A stretch of 64,000 nucleotides of DNA from Clostridia bacterium UC5.1-1D10 (GTDB lineage Bacteria > Bacillota > Clostridia > Lachnospirales > Anaerotignaceae), in the NCBI GenBank assembly GCA_001304995.1, contig BBZU01000001.1:1-64000 (forward strand), given 5' to 3'. This document shows positions 54,142-63,655 of the stretch, piece after piece (positions within the stretch are counted from its first letter, which is position 1; each line of letters begins with the position of its first letter). The notes under the pieces are model-generated. The model was given only the letters and a program-made list of their open reading frames with translations, was not told where the DNA came from and searched no databases. Made by a program: the position numbers and the translations under genes.

Positions 54142-55688
54142 TCAATTGTTTTCCGTCTGCTCGGAAAATACACTGTAAAGTCGGTTTTTGCCCAGCTGTT
54201 TCGCGTGATACAAAGCGTCGTCGGCTTTGCGGTAAAGGTCATCATAGCTCACATTGGGCGCGGATGCCACCGCCAGCCCCATGCTGCAACTGGGAGAAAC
54301 CGTTATGCCGTTCCACTGAATGTTGTGAATTTTTCGGATAACCGTTTCTGCAAACGTTTTCAGTCCGGATATGTCATGGCTGACCAGCAGCACCATAAAC
54401 TCGTCGCCGCCGATTCTGCCGATTCTGGCTCCTGCCAGTGCATAGTGACGCATGATGTCAGCGGCTTCTTTGAGCACATAATCTCCCATGGGATGTCCAT
54501 AATGATCGTTGATGTCTTTGAAGTCGTCCATATCCACGATCAAAGCGGCCAGTTTTTCTCCCTCCCGCAGTTCTGACAGTTTACGTCTGCCATAACGCTC
54601 AATGGAGGTTTTGTTCAGCAGGCCTGTGAAAAGATCCATCTGGATTTCTTTTTCCAGCTGATTGATGCGAACCTTACGTTCCGTGATATCCGAAAGGATG
54701 CCAATGCCCAGAACCGGCTCACTATGCTTGTTTGTCTGGGTAATCACACGGATCTCAAACCATCTGTTTTCCCCGGATTTGACAGGCAGCATAAACTCAT
54801 ACTTTTGATAAGCGACACCTTTTTTGATATTTTTCATACAGGTGAGCAAAATTTCTTTGTGTGATGACGACAGCAATTCCAGATTTTCGATAAAATCATA
54901 GAATTGCGAAATGTTCTCCGGATGATCGAAATAATGTTTCCATTCCTTGGAAAAGCGAATCCAGTCTTCCCGAATATCCCATTCGAAGGTAATGGAGCTT
55001 TCCTGTTCACGAATCAGCTCATACTGCTCAATGGTCAGACGAAAATCCCGCCGCGCGTCTGTCAGCTCCTGCTGTACTTCCCGCATCCGGTTTACCTGAC
55101 TGATCACAATGCGCAGGTGCTTATATCTGATGAGATACATCAGGACACACAAACAGATGGTGACGGTAAAATTGACCATTTCCCCCACACTGAATATGGG
55201 GTGAATAAACAGGAAGTATGTAATGTAGCATATGCCCAAACTGATGATGGTATAAAGGGGTTTGAACATCAAAAACCGGAAAAGAAAAAAATAGCCGTCA
55301 CAATGGTAAAATACGCCATAGCGCCGGACAGATACACATCATGCATATTAAACAGCAGATGCCAGAACAAAATCATGCCAACGCTGATCATATAAAACCG
55401 ATATCTTGCCATAACCGACATATTGCAGCAGAAATCAATGATTAAAAATGCAACACAGCAGACAAGATAGACCAGATAAAATCTGAGGTAACTGCGGTGA
55501 TTGGCCATTGTCCCTATATTGCAGAAAAACAGCACTCTGCATATATTGCAAAGCTCAAAAAGGACACCAAATGCCGTTCCGATCCGGAGAGCAATCTGGT
55601 TGCTCCATACAGATTTTTCAACAAAATCTTCATATGATATTTTCGCGCCAAGAATCCATTTGATAAGCGCATCAACTCTAGTTCCCAT
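54142..55688 (-). CDS. Diguanylate cyclase with membrane sensor and PAS domain, one frameshift
   Basis: About 515 residues after correction. ATG 55688 follows GGAGTG. Six or so membrane helices (1-200), a PAS domain (about 240-350, W-D-I-R-E-D-W-I-R-F-S and G-I-G-I-L-S-D-I-T-E-R), and an intact GGDEF domain (G-G-D-E-F at about 426-430, preceded by R-I-G-R). The usual R-x-x-D inhibitory site is absent, so product inhibition may be weak. A run of seven T near 55289 needs one more to join the membrane part to the rest. It makes cyclic di-GMP; its transcript runs into the riboswitch 3 nt after the stop. Confidence 0.88.
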
Positions 55689-55729
55689 GCAAGTTCACTC
55701 CAAAATGAAGACACATTGTCAACTTTAGT

Positions 55730-55798
55730 AAAATAAAAACCATCCCTCAATCTTGAAGATGGTTTGCTCTTATCATAAATATGTTCTCCGAAGATTGA
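55730..55798 (-). promoter_or_regulatory. Attenuator-like leader of the diguanylate cyclase gene
   Basis: On the minus strand AAACCATC (55765-55758) pairs with GATGGTTT (55744-55737) and is followed by TTATTTTA, a terminator 40 nt ahead of the start codon. The upstream segment TCAATCTT (55798-55791) is complementary to AAGATTGA in the terminator loop, so an alternative fold is possible. The rest of the gap 55800-56294 (two diverging leaders, AT-rich) holds no gene I can support. Confidence 0.5.
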
Positions 55799-56294
55799 CT
55801 AACAGAAAATTTATTCCGAAAGTATACTTTGATTCATTTAATAGCACACTATGTAATGACAGAAATTAACGATTTTTTGGTATTTTCTCCGCTTTCTGCT
55901 GGATACAAAAGGCAGAAAATGGGCAATTTTATCAAAAAACAGAGCAAAAACAAATCTTTGCGGAACTTCCTTTGGATATTTTGTACTTTCCCGATATACA
56001 TAAGTTTTTTGTATAAAATATGTATAAAAAACGGAAAGCCTTCTCCCGTTAAATTTTCACCTATGATTATGGTCAGATTCCGTATATTTCCATGGTTTTT
56101 TCCCCATTTTCATTGGTAACGTCCGTGCCTGCAAGGGTTCTGCGAGCTGCCATATTCCCATGACCATTCACTTCAAAAAGAGCAAAATCGGCATGCCGCA
56201 AGACCTCTTTTCCGCCATACGCAAGAGCAATGGAAAAGCCCAAATTTTTTGCGAATTTCTATGGTTCTCACCGCGGCAAAATCCCCCGAAAACG

Positions 56295-56323
56295 TTGAAA
56301 ACACTGGAATTTCCCGGTATAAT
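56295..56323 (+). promoter_or_regulatory. Promoter of the PrsA-like gene
   Basis: TTGAAA (56295-56300), 17-bp spacer, perfect TATAAT (56318-56323), 37 nt before ATG 56361. Confidence 0.8.
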
Positions 56324-56360
56324 AAAACTATATAAATCAAACGAAAGAAGGCCTGATAAA

Positions 56361-57326
56361 ATGAAAAAATTCTTTGTTCCACTGTTGATTGCAGTCATGT
56401 CTTTCACCGCATGCAGCAGCAGCACATCCAATTTTGTAGACGAAGCTGTTCTAAAAATTGACGGACAGGAAATCATGAAATCGGAATACATGGTTCATTT
56501 ATACACCGCCAGCACAGAGCTTGTATCTACCGCCGGCGAAGAGGCATGGAACATGGATTTTGATGGACAATCCGCAGATGAATTGCTGGAATCTCATACC
56601 ATCAACACCCTGCAAAATCTCATTGCCGCCAAAAAATACGCAGATGAAAACGGCATCACCCTCACTGACGAAGAAAAAGAAACGACAAAAACCACAGCGG
56701 AACAATTTCTTGCCGATACAGATAAAAAAGATCTGCAAAAAATGGGCATTGATGAAGAACAATTAATCACCATCATGGAAGATTCTTCTTTATATTCCAA
56801 AGTTTATGAAACCATTTACAATGAATGCACCGTCACAGATGATGAGGTGGATCAATTTTTTGAAAAAAACAAAGCTGGTTTGATGGAAGAATTCCAACTG
56901 CTGCAAGTCAACAGCATTGTTGTGGATGATTTGGAAACAGCGGAAACTGTGCTGGAAAAAGCAAAAGCCGGAGAAGATTTTGCTACATTGTTTGATACTT
57001 ATGATGTGGTAGAAAACGTGGAAGGCGGAGGCGAAAACGGTGAAATGACCGTATATCGTTATTCCTTGGAATCTCAATTCGGACTTTCCCCCGATGCTTC
57101 CGTAGGTGATATAGAAGGCCCCTTCCACATGGGCAGCACTTACTTTGTCCTGAAAATCATCGCGGAAAAGGCGCCGGATGAAGCGGAAGTCAAAAAACTG
57201 GCCGGAGAAACCTATCGTTCCAACATGCAGGCAGTGCGCGCGGAAGAACGCATGGCTGAACTGACCGCATCTCAAACGGTAGAAAAAATTGACAGCGCAT
57301 GGAATACACTGGAAAATTTCCATTAA
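56361..57326 (+). CDS. PrsA-like peptidyl-prolyl isomerase lipoprotein
   Basis: 321 residues. Signal peptide with lipobox F-T-A-C (Cys18). SurA/PrsA N-terminal helical domain (V-L-K-I-D-G-Q-E-I-M-K-S-E-Y, about 25-190), then a parvulin-type domain (about 195-290: A-K-A-G-E-D-F-A-T-L-F-D-T-Y, G-D-I-E-G-P-F-H-M-G-S-T-Y-F-V-L-K). Such foldases help exported proteins fold at the membrane surface. The codon use here is more A+T-rich than in the core genes. ATG 56361 has only AGAAGG ahead. Confidence 0.83.
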   Translation: MKKFFVPLLIAVMSFTACSSSTSNFVDEAVLKIDGQEIMKSEYMVHLYTASTELVSTAGEEAWNMDFDGQSADELLESHTINTLQNLIAAKKYADENGITLTDEEKETTKTTAEQFLADTDKKDLQKMGIDEEQLITIMEDSSLYSKVYETIYNECTVTDDEVDQFFEKNKAGLMEEFQLLQVNSIVVDDLETAETVLEKAKAGEDFATLFDTYDVVENVEGGGENGEMTVYRYSLESQFGLSPDASVGDIEGPFHMGSTYFVLKIIAEKAPDEAEVKKLAGETYRSNMQAVRAEERMAELTASQTVEKIDSAWNTLENFH

Positions 57327-57429
57327 AAGCGAAAAACGTTAGATCTTGAAAGAAAAACATTTTTTCTCTTATAAAAAATCGTTTCAACAATGCGTGTGAA
57401 AAAACTTCATTGATCAGAACCTTCATTTT

Positions 57430-57458
57430 TTGGCTTCTATTTTTACAAATAATATATA
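57430..57458 (+). promoter_or_regulatory. Possible promoter of the LysE-family gene
   Basis: TTGGCT (57430-57435), 17-bp spacer, TATATA (57453-57458). The leader of about 140 nt shows no fold that I recognise. Confidence 0.4.
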
Positions 57459-57601
57459 CTCGTACACACAAAAGACAGTCTGAATATACTCTGGGTCAAA
57501 AGGAATCGTTCACACATTTTCCTGATGAAATACAGAACCCAAGGATTTTTCAGACAGATACACACATAAGAAAAAACCGATCAACGGAAAGGAGCATACA
57601 A

Positions 57602-58203
57602 ATGTTTAACTGGTTTGCCTTTTTTCCTACATGTTTGTTTCCTGTATCACCCCCGGGCCAAACAACCTGATGTGTATGGCAAATGGCACAAAATATGGCT
57701 TTAAAAAGAGTTTCCGTTTCTGCCTTGGTGTAACCACCGGCTTTACGCTGATTCTTTTGCTGGCCATTGCCTGTAATTACTTCATTTATGAATACATCCC
57801 CGCCATTGTCAAAGTCATGACGCCGTTGGGTGCCCTGTATATCCTATGGCTGGCATGGATAATCTGGCAGGACAAACCAAAAAAAGCGAAAAAAAAGACA
57901 CATATGGATACCACAGCCTTTCATACCGCAATCATATTACAGTTTGTAAATCCAAAAGGGTTGCTGTATGGTCTGACTTTGATTACAAACTTTGTGTTTC
58001 CTTATGATCGCTCTTTAAAAATGTTCCTGATTGCGCTGACTGCCAATTTTTGTATGGAACTGTTTGCCAATTCCTGCTGGGTTTTATTTGGTTCCATGTT
58101 CCAGAAATTTTTCGAAAAGTACAAGAACGTACTGAATGCCATCATGGCACTCCTTCTGGCTTACTGCGCCGTTTCATTATTTCTGAATGAATTGGCCAGA
58201 TGA
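57602..58203 (+). CDS. LysE-family amino-acid exporter, one frameshift near the start
   Basis: 200 residues after correction. ATG 57602 follows AAAGGAG. One missing T in the run at 57620-57625 separates M-F-N-W-F-A-F-F from Y-M-F-V-S-C-I-T-P-G-P-N-N-L-M-C-M-A, the LysE/RhtB signature. Five to six membrane helices; G-A-L-Y-I-L-W-L-A-W and Q-F-V-N-P-K-G-L-L-Y are also typical. Exports an amino acid or related metabolite. Monocistronic. Confidence 0.85.
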
Positions 58204-58212
58204 AACTGAAAT

Positions 58213-58258
58213 AAAAATCCCCTCTACATGCATCCATCAGATGCCGGAGGGGATTTTT
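58213..58258. terminator. Terminator between LysE and AEC transporter genes
   Basis: AAAATCCCCTC pairs with GAGGGGATTTT across an inner GCATC/GATGC hairpin, A- and T-rich on both sides; the flanking genes converge. Confidence 0.85.
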
Positions 58259-58319
58259 ACTTTGGAATTGGCTCACAGTATTCCAAATCATGTCATTATT
58301 ACAAACATATATGTATTTT

Positions 58320-59262
58320 TCAAAACAAAAACGCGCATAACCAAAGGGACAAAGGCAGCGCCCCCATAGCAAACACAGTTGTCAGCAATGTAATATCCGA
58401 AGATTCTTCTGCGCCCAGTTTTCCATACTGCTCAACCACCATAGGCATAATCGCCGCACAGGGACATGCCATAGAAACCACACAAACTGTTTTCACAACA
58501 GCATCTATGGGCAGAAAATATACCAGGCCTATGGTAACCAACGGGAAGAAAATCATTCTTACCAATGCCGTCTCAACTGCTTTTCTCTTATGGATCAGCT
58601 GCAAAATGCCTTCATTCCCTGCCATGGCACCAATATATATCAGTGACAGCGGCGTAGACATATTCCCCAGCATGGACATGGCATCCATGACAAAGGCAGG
58701 CAGCAATGGCGTCCAGCCCATCAAGGAAAATACCAAGCCCGCAAAAACCATGACACAATTGGGATTCATCAGCTTCTGCATGATCTCTTTTACAGTCATT
58801 TTCTCACCGGTATTGCCTTGCAGCACACGCACCGCGTAAGTCCACAAATACAAGTGAATGCCGAAAAAACCCGCGGACATGCAAAGCCCGCCAAATTCTC
58901 CTAAAAACATCAGAGCCACCGGCAAGCCGATGAAACCATTATTGGATGTGGCAGAGGTCACTTCCAGCATTGCCATATACTTTTCTTCCCAGCCTCTTTT
59001 TCTGCAATAGACGCAGAGGATTTTTCCGCCGATGACAGAAGCAACATATTGTGCCAACACAATCAGAAAAAATGCTGTCAGGCTGCTGCTGTCAATTTCA
59101 TTCTGGGAAATCGTTACAAACAGCAATGCGGGACACGTCAGCTTCATGACCAATGATCCAAGTCCTGTATTGACCGCAGATGTAACCATCTTTTTATGGT
59201 TCGCAAAATAGCCCACTCCAACCATAACAAATAATACAAAAAACTGTCCGAATATAGCGCAT
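58320..59262 (-). CDS. AEC-family (auxin efflux carrier-like) transporter, frame problem at the start
   Basis: About 313 residues, ten membrane helices in two halves (G-V-G-Y-F-A-N-H-K-K, N-N-G-F-I-G-L-P-V and C-P-C-A-A-I-M-P segments). ATG 59262 has a good AAAAGGAGG, but one extra base right after M-R puts it out of frame with I-F-G-Q-F-F-V-L-F-V-M-V. A TTG at 59294 is in frame but has no ribosome-binding site. AEC proteins export organic anions such as malate or hydroxy acids in bacteria. A second AEC gene lies at 60480. Confidence 0.83.
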
Positions 59263-59387
59263 CTACCTCCTTTTCCCAATTTTATTGTATCCAATTATTT
59301 TTTTCCAAAGTGTATAAATCCCTAAATTCTTATCAGATTTCTGCTGATATACTTAATTTAATCAAAGTATATCAAAGGAGGCTTGCC

Positions 59388-60382
59388 ATGAAATTGATTC
59401 TCTCTCCCAGTACAGATCCTGCTTTCAATCTTGCTTTGGAGCAGTATGTTTTTGACCATATGGACAGAAGTCAGGAATACTTCATGCTTTGGCAAAATAA
59501 AAACACCATTGTCATTGGCAAAAACCAAAATGCCTTTGCCGAAGTGCATCATAAAATCGCCCGCGAAAAAGGAATCACTGTTGTACGCAGATTATCCGGC
59601 GGCGGCGCGGTCTATCATGATCTCGGAAACATAAATTTCACTTTTATTCTGGATGCCAAAAACGCCACGCAATTAGATCTGCATCTTTTTTGCCAGCCTA
59701 TTGTGGAATTGCTGCAAAGCCTTGGCGTTCCCGCAGAAATGAACGGCAGAAATGACATTACCATCGAAGGGAAAAAATTTTCGGGCAACTCCCAATATCT
59801 GAAACAGGGACGAATCATGCATCACGGCACACTGATGTTTGCGTCTGATCTTTCCGTGGTTGCGGATGTCTTGAATGTCTCCAGCGATAAGTTTCACTCC
59901 AAAGCCACAAAATCTGTGAAAAGCCGTGTCACAAATATCGCGCCTTATTTAACATCTCCTTTATCTCTGGAACAGTTCAAAGCATTGATTATCAAACACA
60001 TCATGAAAACAGACCAGGCAGAACCATATGTGTTCTCCGCCCAAGATCTGGCAATGATCCAGAAAATAAAAGAGGAACGATACGATACCTATGCGTGGAA
60101 TTATGGATATTCCCCTTCCTGCGACATTGTCAAAAAAGATATTTTGACCAATGCGGCATGGTGGAAATCCACATGAATTGCAGCGATGGCTTGATACAGG
60201 ATCTGGTGTTCTTCGGCGATTTCTTCAGCCTCAAAAGCCCGGAAATTCTGGCAAAGATGCTCATTGGCGCTCCTCTGGAACAACAGGCGCTTACAAAAAT
60301 CCTAAAGAACGTTCAGATTTCTGATTTCTTCCACAATATGAATCAGGATATCTTCCTTTCCTACCTGCTGGAAAGTGAATGA
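59388..60382 (+). CDS. lplA: Lipoate-protein ligase A, one frameshift
   Basis: About 331 residues after correction. ATG 59388 follows AAAGGAGG. N-P-A-F-N-L-A-L-E-like start (D-P-A-F-N-L-A-L-E-Q-Y-V), R-R-L-S-G-G-G-A-V-Y-H-D near 72, G-N-S-Q-Y and H-H-G-T-L-M-F are the lipoyl-adenylate-binding motifs. A missing A in a run of six near 60135 cuts off the small C-terminal domain (F-F-G-D-F-F). Attaches free lipoate to E2 or H proteins. A dihydrolipoyl dehydrogenase at the window's end shows that lipoyl enzymes are encoded nearby. Confidence 0.92.
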
Positions 60383-60408
60383 TAGATATTTTTTACTCTC
60401 CCTCCATA

Positions 60409-60460
60409 TAAAGAAATACCTTTGCCTGCTTCAACAGATAAAGGTATTTCTTTTTTTACA
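60409..60460. terminator. Bidirectional terminator after lplA
   Basis: AAAGAAATACCTTTG pairs with ATAAAGGTATTTCTTT, followed by TTTTTAC; lplA and the second AEC gene converge here. Confidence 0.88.
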
Positions 60461-60479
60461 TAATAGGAATCATAATCAT

Positions 60480-61435
60480 TTATAGCCAACCGCCGCTGCG
60501 GAGAGCATATATCAATACAAACATCGTCAGTACAGAAAACAGCATGGAATAAATCAGAAAATCCCCTGCCAGTTCTGCGTCTGCATCGAATTGAATGGCC
60601 ATCTGATAATTTGTGATGGCCGTAGGCGCAGCACAAAAAATAAAGATCGGCACCAATTCCGCTCCCGTGATGCCCATGCCATAGATCACCACAAAGAGCA
60701 CCACCACAGGCAAAATCACCAGTTTTACACCAAGGCCTACCATAAGCGCTTTCCAGTTTTTCTTTGCGGAACTGATGCAAAACTGTCCGCCCAACAACAA
60801 AAATGCCAGAGGGGTTGCGATTCCCGCCAGATCCATACCGGCTGTATCGAGAAACTGTGGCAGCGGAATGTTCAGCATGCGAAAAACAAATCCAATGATG
60901 ACCCCCCACAAGATATGATTTTTCACAGACTGCACTGCTGCCCCTTTCAAATCCGGCTTTCCTTTCACTTCGGAAAAAAAGAATACACAAAAACACCAAT
61001 GATATTCAGCACAGGCAGTGTTGCCGCCATAATGGAGGTTGCCATTGCCGCACTGTCAGCACCACCTAATACTTGCGAAAAAGGCAGTCCGTAAAGCATA
61101 AAATTCCCCCGATAAATGGATTGAATCAATACGGACATACGCCGTCTGTCTGTTGTGACCCGCGGCACAACAAAAAGCAAAATCAGCAGGCTGACGGCGA
61201 TGACAGTCAGTGCAATCACCACCAGCTTCAGATAGGAAATATTTATTTTCTCCGCTGCGTAAATGTTGAAAAAAACCAAAATGGGAAATAAGACCTGAAA
61301 ACATAGTGTATTCCCCTGCTGTATCAACGTATCTTGCAGCACACCAATCTTTTTCAGACTGCTTCCCAAAAGAACGATTGCGAAAGTGGGCAGCACTGCA
61401 TTACAAGCAAATAATAAATTTTCCACCCCATTCAC
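60480..61435 (-). CDS. Second AEC-family transporter, one frameshift
   Basis: About 318 residues after correction. The N-terminal half (L-P-T-F-A-I-V-L-L-G-S-S-L-K-K and Y-R-G-N-F-M-L-Y-G-L-P) and C-terminal half (A-G-I-A-T-P-L-A-F-L-L-L-G, A-A-P-T-A-I-T-N-Y) are joined by a run of seven T near 60977 that needs one more. Same family as the gene at 58320, only distantly similar. It lies 15 nt after the MBL-fold gene and is probably in one operon with the genes up to 64000. Confidence 0.85.
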
Positions 61436-61450
61436 TTCTTTCTCATTCTG

Positions 61451-62179
61451 TTAAAACACCAGCGATTGTCCCGTTTTATTCCAGATCACAATGGGCTGAT
61501 CTTCTTTTGCATAACGCGCAATATCTCTTCTTGCCATCTTTTCCATCTGCATTGTATCCTCCTGACAAGATGGCAGATGATACAATATGATTTTTCTTAT
61601 ATGCAGCATCTCCTGCAAAATTTTTCTGCCGGTCTCATGGTTGAAAAACACCGGTGTCACAAAAGCGATGTCGATCTCCAACCCATGTAATGCCCCATAA
61701 GTTTCTGCCTGATAATCTGCATCCCCCAAAAAAAGAATCCGCTTTTCTCCCATTTCTATCAGATAACATCTGTTTGTCACATGGTAAAAACGAGGGTCTA
61801 AATGACGTATATCCAGATAACCGCAAACAATATCCACTTCCAATACCGCTTTCTTCTCACTGTCAAAAACAATGGCAGTACATCCTTTCAGACTCTCTGA
61901 AGAAAAAGGAGCCGCGTATCCTTTCACTGCATTTTTCTGTAAATACTTCGAAACATAAGGTTCATAAAAATGATCCGCATGGGAATGTGTAAACATCAGA
62001 TAATCCACATTGGAGATTTCTCCCATTCCCTGCTGCATCGATTCCCATACGGCATCCGGTAATTGACTGAAATAACCGCTGGTATCTCGATATAATCCAT
62101 CTATCAATACTTTCACTCCACGATACTGGAGGAGTATTGCAGCATTTGAAATATAGACTATCCAGCCGCGTTTTTCCAT
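61451..62179 (-). CDS. Metallo-beta-lactamase-fold hydrolase
   Basis: 242 residues, intact. Metal site H65-S-H67-A-D69-H70 (HxHxDH), second-shell G-D-A-D near 152 and a late His in Y-H-L-P. The short M-E-K-R-G start and I-D-G-L-Y-R motif suit MBL-fold hydrolases of the UlaG/L-ascorbate-lactonase-like group, but the substrate is not evident. Sits between a PPC-domain gene and an AEC transporter in a likely operon. Confidence 0.85.
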   Translation of the reverse strand: MEKRGWIVYISNAAILLQYRGVKVLIDGLYRDTSGYFSQLPDAVWESMQQGMGEISNVDYLMFTHSHADHFYEPYVSKYLQKNAVKGYAAPFSSESLKGCTAIVFDSEKKAVLEVDIVCGYLDIRHLDPRFYHVTNRCYLIEMGEKRILFLGDADYQAETYGALHGLEIDIAFVTPVFFNHETGRKILQEMLHIRKIILYHLPSCQEDTMQMEKMARRDIARYAKEDQPIVIWNKTGQSLVF

Positions 62180-62194
62180 TTCATTACGCCCCTT

Positions 62195-62665
62195 TTACTT
62201 CTGTTTCGGTCTGAAAATAAACACTTCCAGATCTTCATCATAGGCTCTGCCCATTTCAAGGCCATCCCCCAGTTCTCCGATCACAACGTCAAAAGTTAAC
62301 AGAACTGTGTTATTATCTGTCAAATGGCCGCCTCTGACCGTACCGCTGTTATCAGACACATTGACATGGACATGAAACAGAGGATTTCCGTCATCATCAT
62401 GACAAATCATACCGGAAACACCTGTTACAGATACAGAATCTGTCACCTTGATGGGATCGCCATAGCCATATCCCGCTTTTTTATCCGGCAGCGGAATGGG
62501 TACCAAATATTCACAGCCGTCCAGACTGCCCATACCGGAAAGAATAATGGCGTTATTGATGCCATATTCCGCACATGCATTTTCCAGTCCCTGCATGACA
62601 TTTTCGCCAGGGCTCATTCTGACGGCAACAACTCTTTTCAAACCGCCTTTTGCTGTATAAATCAT
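62195..62665 (-). CDS. PPC/DUF296-domain protein
   Basis: 156 residues from ATG 62665 (AAAGGAG 8 nt ahead; ATG 62683 lacks a site). The PCC fold is shown by R-M-S-P-G-E-N-V-M-Q-G-L-E, I-L-S-G-M-G-S-L, H-V-H-V-N-V-S-D near 110 and G-G-H-L. The three histidines may bind metal. In plants the domain joins AT-hook DNA-binding proteins; bacterial single-domain forms are often linked to sugar-acid or keto-acid metabolism. Role here unknown. Confidence 0.83.
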   Translation of the reverse strand: MIYTAKGGLKRVVAVRMSPGENVMQGLENACAEYGINNAIILSGMGSLDGCEYLVPIPLPDKKAGYGYGDPIKVTDSVSVTGVSGMICHDDDGNPLFHVHVNVSDNSGTVRGGHLTDNNTVLLTFDVVIGELGDGLEMGRAYDEDLEVFIFRPKQK

Positions 62666-62765
62666 ATGATTGGCTCCTTTCAAATGAAAATATCACCATC
62701 TCTCCTGCCAAAAAGGGAGGGTGGCGGAGCAACGTGACATTACCCCGCCTGAGTTATATAATCAA

Positions 62766-63643
62766 CTATTTAACTTGAATATCCATTTGTTTCTCAAATA
62801 CTTTGATGAGGGCACACTGGTCTTCGTTAATCAGGCCCATTTCTTCCATCTGGTTCATGTGATCCAATACAATGGCGGACATGGGAATTTCTACGCCCAT
62901 TTCATTGGCCAGCTGCATGGCATTTTTCATATCCTTTTGATGTACAGCAATTCTCGCGCTTGCTGTAAAATCTCTGGAGAGAATCTTTGGAACCTTGATG
63001 TCCATAACCGCACTTTGGGCAAAACCATCCTTAATTGCGTGATACAGCACTTTCGGATCCAACCCCGCTTTTGCCGCAAAGGCATATGCTTCCCCTACGG
63101 AAACCAAATTACAGCCAACAATCATATTATTTGCCAGTTTGGCTACACTGCCGCAGCCTGTGCCGCCCATATATGTAACGGTAGCGCCTACACAATGCAG
63201 CAGGTCTCTAACTTTATCAAATGTTTCCTTTTCGCCGCCGCTCATGACGACCAGTGTGCCGGCAATGGCGCCTGTTTCACCGCCGCTGACAGGAGAATCC
63301 AGCAGTTCCATTCCCGCTTCTTTTGCCAAGGGGAACAGAGTTCTGATAACCCCAGGAGCAGTGGAACTGAAATCTACGATAATCGTTCCCGGCTTCGCTT
63401 TTTCATAATCTCTCTAACCGTGCTGTCTACCAGTTCGTTTTTGGGCAGACAAAGAAAGATCACTTCGCAATCCGCATAGATTTCATCCGCGTTTCCTGTT
63501 GCCTTACCGCCCTGTGCTTCAAAACGTTCTCTTGCGGCTTCCACCACATCAAAACCCATAACATCACAGCCACTTTTGTTCATCAAATTGGTTGCCATAG
63601 GTAAACCCATGATTCCCATACCCATAAAACCAATTTTCTTCAT
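62766..63643 (-). CDS. 3-hydroxyisobutyrate dehydrogenase-family oxidoreductase, one frameshift
   Basis: About 292 residues after correction. NAD(P)-binding G-F-M-G-M-G-I-M-G-L-P-M-A at 5-17, substrate motif D-S-P-V-S-G-G-E-T-G-A, catalytic Lys in G-S-V-A-K-L-A-N-N. A run of five A near 63403 needs one more to join E-I-M-K-K to A-K-P-G-T-I-I-V-D-F-S-S. The family covers 3-hydroxyisobutyrate, tartronate-semialdehyde and 2-(hydroxymethyl)glutarate dehydrogenases; residues alone do not decide. ATG 63643 has GGAGG. In an operon with dihydrolipoyl dehydrogenase. Confidence 0.87.
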
Positions 63644-63655
63644 CTGACTCCCTCC

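Noticed and set aside
41726-55688. Assigning the surface operon to cellulose or Pel synthesis
   Set aside because: There is no PilZ domain, no PelD/E/F/G homologue, and no BcsB/BcsZ; the GT2 product cannot be named from sequence.
55829-56160. Short plus-strand frames in the gap before the PrsA-like gene
   Set aside because: AT-rich, aromatic-rich translation with no ribosome-binding site; more likely leader or spacer DNA.
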